This document shows positions 12,854 to 24,262 of a stretch of DNA of 64,000 bases, in pieces. The notes below the pieces were generated by a model. That model did not search any database. It had not been told where the DNA came from and worked only from the letters and a program-made list of their open reading frames with translations. The position numbers and the translations under genes are program-made. The stretch's first letter is position 1. Every line of letters starts with the position of its first letter. The stretch comes from Acanthacorydalis orientalis (taxonomy: Eukaryota > Arthropoda > Insecta > Megaloptera > Corydalidae): assembly GCA_034766995.1 (NCBI GenBank), contig CM068319.1, positions 22,271,469 through 22,335,468 on the forward strand, written 5' to 3'.

Positions 12854-14168
12854 CAATGATATTCAATGAAACAAATAACTTTTATTATATAACTTTAGTT
12901 TATATTATATTAAAATGTGATATAGTAAACATAAAGTACTATTGAAAAAAAAATTAATTATAACTATAATAATTTCAGTTACAACAATTTTAATACATAC
13001 AGACAATATGAATAATGTTCTCAACAAAAGTAAAGATATTTTTTTATAAATAATAATCTTTTTTTCATTTAATAATCTGTATATACCACAATAATTAAAT
13101 CATTCTTACTTTAATTATAAATTGAAATGGATTCAGTAACAATTGAAATATTTCTATACTCAATAATATTTGTGTAAAGTTGATAAAAATATTTTATTAA
13201 AATTTGTAAGTAATAACTTTTATACATTTTTCATATATGTGGTTAATAATGATTTACATAGACCTTGTCATAAATATAATTTTTATATTTTATTTTCAAT
13301 TTAATAATTGGACTTATAATATGTAATTTCAATATGTAAATTATATATATATATGTGTGTGTGTGTGTGTTTGTATATGTGTGTGGTTTTACTGTAGAAA
13401 ATTTGTAAATAGTTGTTTAATAATTAACTTATTTATCAATATCAAAAATATTTCATTGTTGATTATAAATTTTCAGATGTGTTGCCATTCTTTATTTATA
13501 TATTTTACCATTAAAAGTATATATATATATATATAAAACTTAGTCATAATTAATATTTTAATATTATTTTCAACTTAATAACATAATTATTTGAAGTGGT
13601 AATAAGGATTCATGTGGTATTTATAAATATAACTGCAGCTTACAAAAAGTTTGAATTTAGAAAAAAATAATAATTAACTATTGTAATAATAAGTGTCTAA
13701 TAATTGAAATTGTTGTAACTAGTAACTGTTTTCAAGTCAACTTCTGTGGTATTTATTTATTAATATTATGGACATCATACTATGAGTATTAACGAATAAA
13801 TCAACAATTTTTCATTCAATTAAAACTTTATCACATTTATGAAATTATCTAAAAAATATACATTACATATATATACATTCAAATTAATTAGCTTTTTATT
13901 GATATGTTTGCATGGTTATTCTTATCTTCTATTTAATTTTAAATTACTTTTACCTATTTAATTTTATTGTCATCTACTTTATTATTTTAATATATGAAAA
14001 GCATAGAGAATAAATATAAATAACAGTATACATTTTGTATTATTTTACACTTAAAAAATAATATATTATTTCATTTAATTATTGAAAATATATCACTTAA
14101 ATTTCAATATTTTCACCAAACTTGCTTACATTGAGAAAATAAATCAATACATTTGTATAGAATATTAT

Positions 14169-14174
14169 TTTATT
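14169..14174 (-). terminator. polyadenylation signal of XRCC2
   Basis: AATAAA on the minus strand, about 20 nt after the stop codon of the XRCC2 frame. Confidence 0.55.
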
Positions 14175-14194
14175 AAAATACTTAACATTTAATA

Positions 14195-15055
14195 TTAATT
14201 TGTACATTTTTCTAATAATAAAGGATTATTACTTTCAAGCCAGCATATACGAACATTTATTTTAAAATATTTTAATGTTTTTTCTTTAAACCGGTTTATC
14301 TCTGCAATATAAATATGATTTTTCGAATCATTTTCAGACAGAAAAATCCTGTAATTAATTCTTTCTATAACACAGTCTTTCGAACATTCATTATACTGAA
14401 AATGTCTTTGAGAAGTTGGTTTTGAATTGAAATAACTTGGTTTCGTATACATTAAGACAATTTTATATTCATTAGTAATAGTTTGTATTTGCCTAAGTAA
14501 ATTTCTTTGATATAAATCCATTCGAATATTTCCTTCATTAAGGCTATCACTCCAATAGTATGCTGATAAGCTATCTATGAATATAATGGAGATTGATGTA
14601 TTATCTGACAGAATTTTTTCTAAACCATGAAATGTTATCCGCATTTGATGACTGTCATACACATCTAAAATTATTAACTTTTCAAGTGACTCCTTTATGA
14701 TATTTTCAATATCAGATAAGTTTAAATTGTTAGTTTCATTTCTACAATCATTAATAATTTTTTCCATAATACTGACTAATCTAAAAATATCAAAATGTTG
14801 ATCATTATTTATCAATATAGCACCAGCATTTTTCCCTCCGATTTTTAAATGATTAAGTTTTGTGGGCAATATTACTTTAGCTATCATTTCTGTCATTAAA
14901 ATAGTTTTTCCTGTTGCAACATCTCCCACAACTTCAATTACTTCGTTTGGAAAAGGCCCTCCGTTGGTAAAAATATTATCATCAATATTTTCCAAACTTG
15001 GTCTGCTATTTAAACGCGAAAAAAGTTGTACACCAGATTCAATTCGACAAGCCAT
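14195..15055 (-). CDS. XRCC2: DNA repair protein XRCC2 (RAD51 paralog)
   Basis: An intact single-exon frame of 286 residues, close to the 280 of human XRCC2. XRCC2 is a RAD51-like ATPase of the BCDX2 complex that supports homologous recombination in the nucleus. The N-terminus (ESGVQLFSRLNSRPSL) matches the family's ESGTELLARLEGRSSL region. Walker A is GDVATGKT at residues 44-51. The ILINNDQHFDIFRLVSI block (about 80-96) parallels the vertebrate LFIDTDYHFDMLRLVTI. Walker B lies in IIFIDSLSAYYW (157-168). The ATG at 15055 is the first methionine in frame and gives the expected N-terminus. The gene faces away from GAPVD1, with 504 bp between the two start codons. No intron is needed to recover the full domain. 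Confidence 0.93.
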   Translation of the reverse strand: MACRIESGVQLFSRLNSRPSLENIDDNIFTNGGPFPNEVIEVVGDVATGKTILMTEMIAKVILPTKLNHLKIGGKNAGAILINNDQHFDIFRLVSIMEKIINDCRNETNNLNLSDIENIIKESLEKLIILDVYDSHQMRITFHGLEKILSDNTSISIIFIDSLSAYYWSDSLNEGNIRMDLYQRNLLRQIQTITNEYKIVLMYTKPSYFNSKPTSQRHFQYNECSKDCVIERINYRIFLSENDSKNHIYIAEINRFKEKTLKYFKINVRICWLESNNPLLLEKCTN

Positions 15056-15559
15056 TTTAGGTTATCACACTCATTACAATTAGTCTTATGTATATTTTTT
15101 AATTATTCATTAGCTATTAAAATGATCTTGTAAAAAACTGCACTTATTACTGTTTTCTAAGTACTGAAACTGATTAACTTTTCAAATGGCGTACTCACGA
15201 AACCCAGCTGATTAGTGGGGGCGGATGTAAGTAGGAATTTTTTTATGGTTTTCAACAGAAAAAATACCAATGTAAACAAATAAACTGTTTTGTTTCACAA
15301 TTAACAATTATACAATTAATAATAGTGTACATCAAAGTATGTAAGAATAGTTTTGTACTTTGCATGATTTTGTTTTTATGTAAAAAGTGAGAAAATAATG
15401 ATCTGACAAGTACATTGTCATGTGTATTAAGTGTCATATTTGTACACTTTATTGAAAACAATAGCTTAAGTGAATATTTATAATAAATGTGTATAATTTT
15501 GGTTGTACTTGATAAACAACTATATTATTTCCAGGTAACAAATTATATTTCAAAATATC
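15056..15559. promoter_or_regulatory. shared divergent promoter region XRCC2/GAPVD1
   Basis: The 504 bp between two divergent start codons. On the plus strand a good donor (GCGGAT|gtaagt) ends a possible non-coding exon at 15226. An acceptor (tatttccag) at 15534 precedes the GAPVD1 start codon by 25 nt. A 308-nt intron in the GAPVD1 5' leader is therefore likely. No TATA box was seen in a useful position. Confidence 0.5.
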
Positions 15560-18500
15560 ATGGAGAGGCATGAATCATTAACTTCTCAGGGGACATTGCA
15601 ATGGGATATAAATAATTTGGTTAGGGAATTACGACAGGAAAGATTATTTGTTTCATCAGAACAACAAGAACTACAATCATTAAATGAACAAGTATGAGTT
15701 TGATTTTATGAATTTAATCGATTTAATTCTATGTGAACCACATATTATTTCCAGGTGGTAAACGATTCACAAAGTCTTGCTCAAGCAGCATGGGTAGCAG
15801 CACAACAGCGGTTTAATTTAAATAAGTTAATTTTATCTCGACCTGATTCAACACCGGCTGCATGTTGTCAAAGAGCAAATTCACTTGAATCAACACGATT
15901 TATTGATGCATATAAAGTATTGCCATATCAGGTATTGTTCTATTTAAATAACTAATTTAACAATATACTTGTCCAATAAAATATACCGACATTTGTGTAC
16001 ATAACTTCGAAGTTTAATCTATAAAAATAATTATTAAGTTTTTATCTAATTGCATATTTAAAAATAAGGTTATGTAAATAATAGTTTCTAGTACATATAT
16101 ATTTCATTCAATTTTTTTCTGCTGGTGCAATATTCCAGTTCAAACATGCGTATATTTTATATTTGTTTATTTAAAATCGTTTTTTATACAAGTAATTTTA
16201 TTGATATTTTTTTTTATGGTAATATTCAAATTATTAATGTTAATAAAAATAATTATTGTACACAATATATTTGAACACAGTTATGATATTATTTGAATTA
16301 TGTAATAATATTTTTTACTAAATATTTCCAATTAATATATTTAAAGAAAAGAAATGTTGATTTGTATGTACCATAAATCACAGTTTTACAGTCAATTTCT
16401 TTATACATATAGGTAATAATTCATAATATTATTGTAAAAACATATTTCTTATATTGCCAAAATATTTTTTTTCATTTTTTTAGGATTGCCTTGTTTATGG
16501 AGATTTCTTACAAACACTACGTGTTTCACCTGAACTTTTAGCACAATGTTTAGTATTAGGAGAACATATTGCAGGATCACAGCTTGTAGCTGTTATCCCA
16601 AGTATTATATCTGGATTATATGGCAATCTTATAATGCCTCATGATACAGTTCTAGTTTTAAGGCTATTAAGAAAACTTATACAATTACAGCTTGTAGAAA
16701 GTGATAATCCTCAAAGGTAATTTGTTAAAAATATTAGTACTAAGCATACAAAAAATATTTATAAAATTGATATAAAGAAATATTTTATACTGAATGAAAA
16801 ATGTTTAGTACTTAATTACATCTTTAATTCAAATAGCTTTAAATAACCCATTTTATATAAAAATATTGTACTTTTATTTAATTATACAACTCATTACTTT
16901 TAGGATTCTTCAACATGGGTCTTGTTCATTCACAAGATTATACTCAACTTTTCACGAAGCCTTATTTTCAGCAAAACTTTTTCTTACAGCAGCTTTAAAA
17001 GCTCCTATTTTAAAATTACTTGTTGATATTGAATATTTTCTTGACATTGATCCTGATAAAGCTCTAGTGAGGTATGTAAAACATTGTTCAATGTATTGAA
17101 AATGTTTCATTTCAAATCTAACGTTATTATAAATATATTTTAAATTTAAAAATATTAATTACTTATATATATTTTCATTATAATTTTTAGGTTTCAACCT
17201 GCAGATCGTTTAAAAAAATTTGGAAAAGAAGGAACACCAGAATATGTTGCACGTGTAGCACATTATCGAAAATGGACGATTGATTCCCTTTATGCAATTT
17301 CATCTAGATTTATTTTAAGTTTACAAGAAAATATGCATTGTTTTCCTGCTCCATTAGCTTGGCTTATTCAACAAATTTCAAGTTTATTAACAAAATCTGG
17401 AAATTTTAGTATTAAGGAGGTTGTAATTTTTTTTGTTGAAATGTTTTTATTTTGATCTTTTTATCGTTAAACAATAATGTTATACTTTACTAATCATTTG
17501 TAGGTGAATGCAACTGTTACTGATTTAGTTTTTACATACTTTATTTGTCCGGCAATGGTAAATCCTGAACCGTATGGAATAACAGATGCACCAATTTCAT
17601 ATATTTCACGATTTAATTTGATACAAGTTGCCCAGATAATTCAAATGCTTGCTTTAATTAAGTATCAAGATGTTGATTCTAAAGTAAAAGATTTATACAG
17701 TAAATTTGATAAGCATTGCGTATCAACATTAATTGATATGATTCTTGATGGTTGTTTGGAAACATTAGATGATGTGCCAATAACTTTAGACAGTGTAGAA
17801 TTGAGGGGTTTGTCAAGATCATCTGCTTTTTTTACAGAATCAGAACTATATAGTTTGGTAGGTTTGTTCTTATTTTTTTAAAACAAATGTTAGTAACTGA
17901 TCATTAACTGTAAAATTTGTAATGGTAATTGAAAATATGTAGTTAGATATCTATATTTCAATAATAACTTGATTATTCAGTAGATAGTTATCCTTTTAAA
18001 ATTCCTATTTTAGGTGACATTTCTTCAGACCATATCACAAAGTTTTGACCAATCTTCAAATGATGACAGCATTGAAGAAGCAGCTGCCATTATTACACCA
18101 ATGTCAAAAATCAATTATAAAGGAAATGTATTTACATCGCACGATCAAGAAAAACTACATCTTTTGTTGTGTTCACTGCCATCTCGAACTTTAAATGGTG
18201 TAAATAAATCACCATCAGTAGATAATGTTTTAAAACATAAACGAGAAGAAAACTCCCCTGAAATGTTCAATAAAAAGTCTGGAATTTTAGGAAAAGGTAT
18301 AATATTAAATAGATTATAAATTTAATGTTTATTATTTATGTCTTAAATCAATTTCAGTGTCCAAACAACGTATTACTAAAACAATATCTTTATCAGCAAA
18401 TATGCTTACGATGACCTCAGCATCAGAAAGTAATCAATCTAACAGCTGTAATAGTAATGAAGAACCACAAATTAAACATGGTCATGCTAGTTTATCAAAT

Positions 18501-21500
18501 AGCCCATCACGACCTAATTCGAGTGGCAGTGATGATTCTCTGAGTAGTAATAACCCTGAGGTGTTAATTATTCCTTTAAATCTTCCACAAACAGAAATGA
18601 TTGGCCTGCTACCAGAGCAAAAAGTTTTAAGTATGGAACCAAGCAACGGATTCAGCCCAAGCACAAATTTAGATAGTGTAACATTAACAAATAATGTCGA
18701 CGATCTGATTTCAGAACAAGATTCAGAAGAACGAGATCGTATAACTGTCGATTCAAATGAACTCGGTTTGTCTGCTGGTCAAGAAAAACGCACCAGATTT
18801 TCACATTCACATGATGACGGTTCAATTGGAAACACTTCAGATAATCTTGAAGCAATCAGTGAAGCAGCAAGTAATCATTCTGTTGCAAGTAGTCTGGAGC
18901 TTGAAAACGAAGATCAGAATGACAACGATAACCTTTCTGATATGATATCTGCTAATGTGTCTGGACGTGGTACTCCAAATATTTCAGGAAGAGACACGCC
19001 AAGTTCACAGGTTACTGAGGGTGAAGACCAAGCACGACAAGAAACACGACAACCTTTTTTACCTCCACCACAGTCATTAATAAATAAACAAATTAGATCT
19101 GAAATTGATGATAAATTTTGCAAATTTGAAATTAAAAAGTTACTTGAAGGAGATGAAACAGTTTCGATAATTTCTGATACATGGTCCACAGATGTCCTTG
19201 CATCTGATAGTGAAACTGTAGAAGCAAGTGATAGACCTCAGTTTATGCCACCAGTATCAGAGAGATCTGAACGAGAACGTGCAAATGTTATAGAGTTAGA
19301 TGGTATTGAAACTGCAAGTGAAAGTGCCTGGTCAACTGATGTACTTGCCTCAGATTCTGAAAGAATGACAGAAGTTGATACTGATGATACAGCTAGTGTT
19401 GCACCAAGTGATGATACCGCAAGTGTTGCACGTTCTGATGATACTGCACGATCAGAAATTGAAGAAACATTACCTTCACATGTGCACAGACCTATTCCAA
19501 TTTCTATTCCCAGTACATCCAGGAATACAAATGTATTTGGTAAGTTTTCTAATAATATTTAATACACATAAAAATAGAGTTAAGTAATTTGATCAGCATT
19601 GGTATTAAATTCATTCATATCATATATCTTCATAATTTATGTTCTTATCCAGTTTCATACAAGTTGCATATATTCATACAAAATGTTAATGGCATGTTTT
19701 TTTTATATTTTAGGTATGAATAATTCTTGTAGTTCAGATCATGGTATTACACACAATATTCACTCTAACAATGGTTTACTTAGTACTTCAAGTTCACAAC
19801 CAGGCTCTCCATTAGATGTTGCTTCTTCCCTAAATCCATTTAATACATATACTAATCATTCAAATTATAATTCAATCGGTGCACCTGCAAATATTAATTA
19901 CAATTTAAACAATGCATTTCGGCCAATACGAGAAGATCGTGATCTTTTAGCACAAATTTCGTTTTCTGGGCGAGATAATCTTGTTACACAAGCAAATGTA
20001 ACTGGAAAAGGTGGAAGAAAGTCTGATTATAGAAGACGAACAATGGAATATGTAGATAATAATATGAATAACATGCTACATTCTACCATCATTCCTGAAA
20101 CAAATTCATCCACAGCGACATCATCAACTTTAACAAGAACAGAAATCTCTGAACAAACTTCTTTATTACGAAATTCAAATGGTACAGTGACAAACACGAT
20201 ACGACGAGAAGCAGTATTGATTGATTCAAATTCAATAAGTATAAATGGACTAGAAGTATTCTTAGAAGAAAAAGAACACAAATCAATAACAAATTCAACA
20301 AACAAATCAATTGAAATATCAGCATTTAAACCAACAAGTTTAGTAAATCATTCTAATGGAATCACATCTATTAATAAAAATACTAATGAAGCAATAAATG
20401 ACATTAATGTAAATGCTGCAAGTCCTGTATTACTATTGTCAAATCGAGTTAATGGACTTAAAATTTCATCAGATTTACCAGCTCCGACTACTAACTTAAG
20501 TGATTCAAGTATCAGTTCTTTAAATTCAAATCTCACAATAATAAATTCAAATTTATGCCCTAATTCTGAAACAAATAAGAACACTACTAGTATAGACAAT
20601 GCTTCGCAACACTGGAATACTATTGAAGATTCAAATCATTCAAAATGGTTACTTAATAGAACTATACCATCAACATTAATTTCCACAAATGAAGTTTCTG
20701 CTAACAATTTTAATTCATCTTCAAAATCATCTCAAACAATAAAGACATCTAACTCTGTTCCACCAAGTGTAATAAAACCCTCTACTTCAACTGGTGCTAT
20801 TCCAAAAAGCATTAGTTTTGATATGACTGCAGAAAAAGGAGATAAAGATATGTTGGATGATGATCAAAAAAATAAACGTGGATTTTTTGGAAAATTAAAA
20901 ATGGGTTTTAAAAACCGTCGAGGTAAATCTCTTCGAGGAGCAGAAGACTTGAATATAAGATATGAATTAATAACAGATAGCGATGCACCGAGATTTAAAA
21001 GATACACATCTGTTGTTGAGGAAAATAATATGAGAAGCAATAATACAGGTTTGTTTTTGAATAAAAACAATTATTAGTTTGAAAACTTATTTAGTTGTAG
21101 TCTAACATACAAACAAATGTAACAATAATAACTTATTATTGTAATTTTTTGTTGTATAAATAAAATATATTTTTAAAAAATGCTGCTCAAATTTCAGAAA
21201 CATCTGAAGATATTTTAGCCAAATACCGTCGTAAACCGTCAGTAGATACAAATACATCAGAATCAACAGCAAGCAGTTCTGGAAGTGGATCTAAATCGAA
21301 AAGTGTTGAAAATACAAATAGTATTGGAGTAACAACAAAATGTGAAGACGATCGCTGGACAATAGATCATAATAACGTTGAAGCAAGTTTTGCTTTTTTG
21401 GATCTAAAAAGAAAGTTACGACTGGTATTTAGTACAGCAGCTGAAGTATATAATTCTCCATTCAATTTTCATGGGGGTAATTCATTGGTAAGTATATTAA

Positions 21501-22248
21501 TAGCATTGAGTAATATTCATTTAATATAAAAATAGATTTTTTTTTGTCGGAATTTATTTTTAATTCTTCTGTTAGTAAAAATATTTGTTAATTGAAATAT
21601 CAAAATGTCAATAAATTATTTGGATTTTAGAAAACTGCAAATAATACAGTAGGAAATGAATTAATATCATTTTTACGTATTCAACAAGCAAAAGCTCAAA
21701 ATCTTCGTAATTGGCCCCTCGTGGCACTTATCAATGAAACTCTTCGATGTGTCACTTTATTTGATTCAGCTGTTTGTAGAAAACTTCTGTTTGCACTCAA
21801 ACAAGAACATGCTAAACGTATTGCTTATGTGAATTATTTAGTACACTGTAGACAAGAATTGTTGACATCATTAGCTCACCTAGAGAAGTATGTTTATTAT
21901 TCACTTAATAATATTTTATATCATTTTATTTAAATGTTCTTTTCAAAGTTTAGCTCATATATAATGCATCTCCAACTAGATACTTCCAATTTTAAACTTT
22001 ATCCAGAATTTGAGTCTGAAGCATTCCTTGAATATCCTCAGATCCTGTAAGCAAATCCTAATTTATGATTAAAATTAAAACATTTCTACAATGTATGTTT
22101 TATATATAAGTGAAAGTATTACTTTTATTGGTACAAATAATATGACATTTCAAAAATTATTAGTATTTTTTTTAAAAAGAAAAACTATCTTTGTCAATTT
22201 CTTTATTAAGGTAATTACTTTGTTTAATAATATTTATACAAAGTATCC

Positions 22249-22308
<60 letters not shown>

Positions 22309-23755
22309 TTCTATAATATATTGTTAAGACAAATAGTTGTTTTTTTTAAATCTGTTGTGCAATTTTTTCATAAATAAAACTATCATTATTCATTCTAATA
22401 AAAACAAAAATAAAAATATTTGTAACTATATATATTTTTCATTTTAACTTTTAGTGTAAAAACTCAGATAACATCTGATAGAGAATTATCTACAAGCTAT
22501 TTAGTCACAGTATGTATTCGGATGTTTCTTGAAAGAAGAGAATCACTTGTAATACAATTCTGTGATGAGTTTCGTAACTTAACACTTGCGGATGAAAAAA
22601 CTGACTTATTAGAAACTTTTTTGCAGACTCTTTCAAGTGAAATGGACAGAGATGTTAATTGGCGAGGTATTAATCACATATTTTACTTTTCTTTCATTTA
22701 AAGATTAAATGAGAAAATTAAATCCATAAAACATAAGAATATAAAGTACATTTGTTCTCATACATTATTTTATTGATACTTACATGAGAAATTAATTCAT
22801 TATATTAACATCTAAATAAATTGACATTCTGTATTTAGATGCTAGTGAATCTCAATTAGAATTAGCGAGAATTGCTATAGAACGAACATTAATTGGTCGT
22901 GTGTATTCGTACGCAATGTTTCCAAATGGTGATGGTGATGTATCAAGAGATCAGTAAGTATTAAATTCTTCTTTTCAATTTATAGTTGCATTAAGATAAT
23001 ATAGATTTTTAATATAATATAAATCCGTACATTAATTAAAATATAATAAAATGTACTTAATCACATAAGTTATTTGAGATGTTTTTTTTGTTGTTACTTT
23101 TCCTTCTCATTATAATGAGGGTTTGTATTTAAAAAATATAGTTTTACAAAGAAAATTTCATTTTTGTATGTATGTATGTGGTATGTATTTACGTATATTC
23201 ACTGTTATCTATTTTATTTAATCAAAAATATAAATAATATTTTTTTAGAGTATTACAAGAACACATAAGAAAACTTTCAAAAGTTATTACTCCAAGTCAT
23301 AAAGATTTACGAATCCCAAAAATCTTCCATTATGAATGTCCATGGCCTTCAGCTCAAGATGCAATTTCAGCAATCTCAGCATATAAAACTGCTCGTGACA
23401 AAGTCAAATGTGTTATGCGGTGTGCTTTATCTATTATGCATTTATTGTCATTAGCTATAGAAAGAGGTGCTCCCACAGCAGATGATTTTACCCCAGTTCT
23501 TGTTTATGTTTTAATTAAGGTAAAATATTTATTTTCCATACTATGAGAAACAGATTTATAGTTTTTTTTATAAAAGATTGTTTTAAATTCAATACGATAA
23601 ACTTATTTTTTTAGGCCAATCCTCCTTCACTTTTATCAACAATTCAATACGTAAACAGTTTTTATAGTAATCGTCTAGCAGGAGAAGAACAATATTGGTG
23701 GATTCAATTTTGTTCAGCTGTTGAATTCATTAAAACTATGGATTACTCAGAATAA
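15560..23755 (+). CDS. GAPVD1: GTPase-activating and VPS9 domain protein 1 (GAPVD1/RME-6/Gapex-5)
   Basis: Coding exons: 15560-15691, 15755-15931, 16484-16716, 16904-17071, 17191-17419, 17504-17857, 18014-18296, 18358-19539, 19714-21048, 21198-21487, 21631-21887, 22455-22666, 22839-22953, 23249-23519, 23615-23755. All junctions are GT-AG and phases agree, giving 1792 residues (human about 1480). The N-terminal third is the RasGAP-like domain, with the block [14 protein letters not shown] and [15 protein letters not shown]. The middle (exons 8-9) is long, Ser/Asn-rich and disordered, with the motif [11 protein letters not shown] twice. The C-terminus is a VPS9 domain ([21 protein letters not shown], final about 140 residues), the guanine exchange module for Rab5-type GTPases. 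The family acts on early endosomes and clathrin-coated vesicles. The donor after exon 5 (gttgta) is weak but gives the conserved [18 protein letters not shown] motifs overlap the stop codon. Confidence 0.93.
21954..22046 (+). other. candidate cassette exon of GAPVD1 (31 codons)
   Basis: This 93-nt segment has an acceptor (aaagtttag) and a good donor (gtaagc). It is open in the required frame, and both ends have the same phase as the exons on either side, so it can be included or skipped. It would add 31 residues, including [17 protein letters not shown], just before the last part of the protein. As I recall, vertebrate proteins lack this insert. Inclusion is inference. Confidence 0.5.
22253..22302. 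repeat. (TA)n microsatellite in a GAPVD1 intron
   Basis: TA tract of about 50 bp between the candidate cassette exon and the next exon. Confidence 0.95.
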
Positions 23756-23759
23756 ATAA

Positions 23760-23762
<3 letters not shown>

Positions 23763-23842
<80 letters not shown>
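23763..23842. repeat. (TA)n microsatellite in the GAPVD1 3' flank
   Basis: Uninterrupted TA of about 80 bp beginning 8 bases after the GAPVD1 stop codon. Confidence 0.95.
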
Positions 23843-23845
<3 letters not shown>

Positions 23846-24143
23846 AATAATTGAAAGATAACTTACATTCTATTACCAAAACACTTGTGAATGATTTTGA
23901 ATTTATATAATTTTAGTAATTCACAAATAGTTCTCAAAAAATAGAAAGATAATGTGTACATTTTGAATATATATATATATATATATATATGAAAATGCAC
24001 ATAATATATTTATATACACATATATAGACATATACCTTTTTTAAACAAAATCATTCCTCGAAGAAAACTTATCACTTGTTTCAAAAATAGGTTTTCAAAA
24101 TATAATGTAGTGTTTAGAGAAAATTATAAAAATATGTACTCAT

Positions 24144-24179
24144 ATATGAGTATGTATACATATGTATACATATATATAC

Positions 24180-24258
<79 letters not shown>
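24144..24258. repeat. compound TATG/TACA/TA microsatellite
   Basis: Interrupted TA-type units, then pure TA from about 24191 to 24258. Confidence 0.93.

Positions 24259-24262
<4 letters not shown>

Larger units (their letters stand above)
9971..14168. other. AT-rich non-coding stretch upstream of the XRCC2 3' end
   Basis: It contains microsatellites and no supported gene. A less AT-rich block lies at about 10120-10270 and includes the inverted repeat CCAGTaccACTGG (10167-10179 region). An open frame of about 100 codons crosses it on the plus strand (10055-10360) but is not recognisable. Another mixed-composition block is at 11170-11410. Confidence 0.45.

Noticed and set aside
14862..15083. 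73-codon open frame on the plus strand
   Set aside because: It is antisense to the XRCC2 N-terminal coding region, whose domain is clear; no independent support.
20027..20599. Several minus-strand open frames inside GAPVD1 exon 9
   Set aside because: They are antisense shadows of a long low-complexity coding exon, rich in Leu/Ser as expected from its complement.
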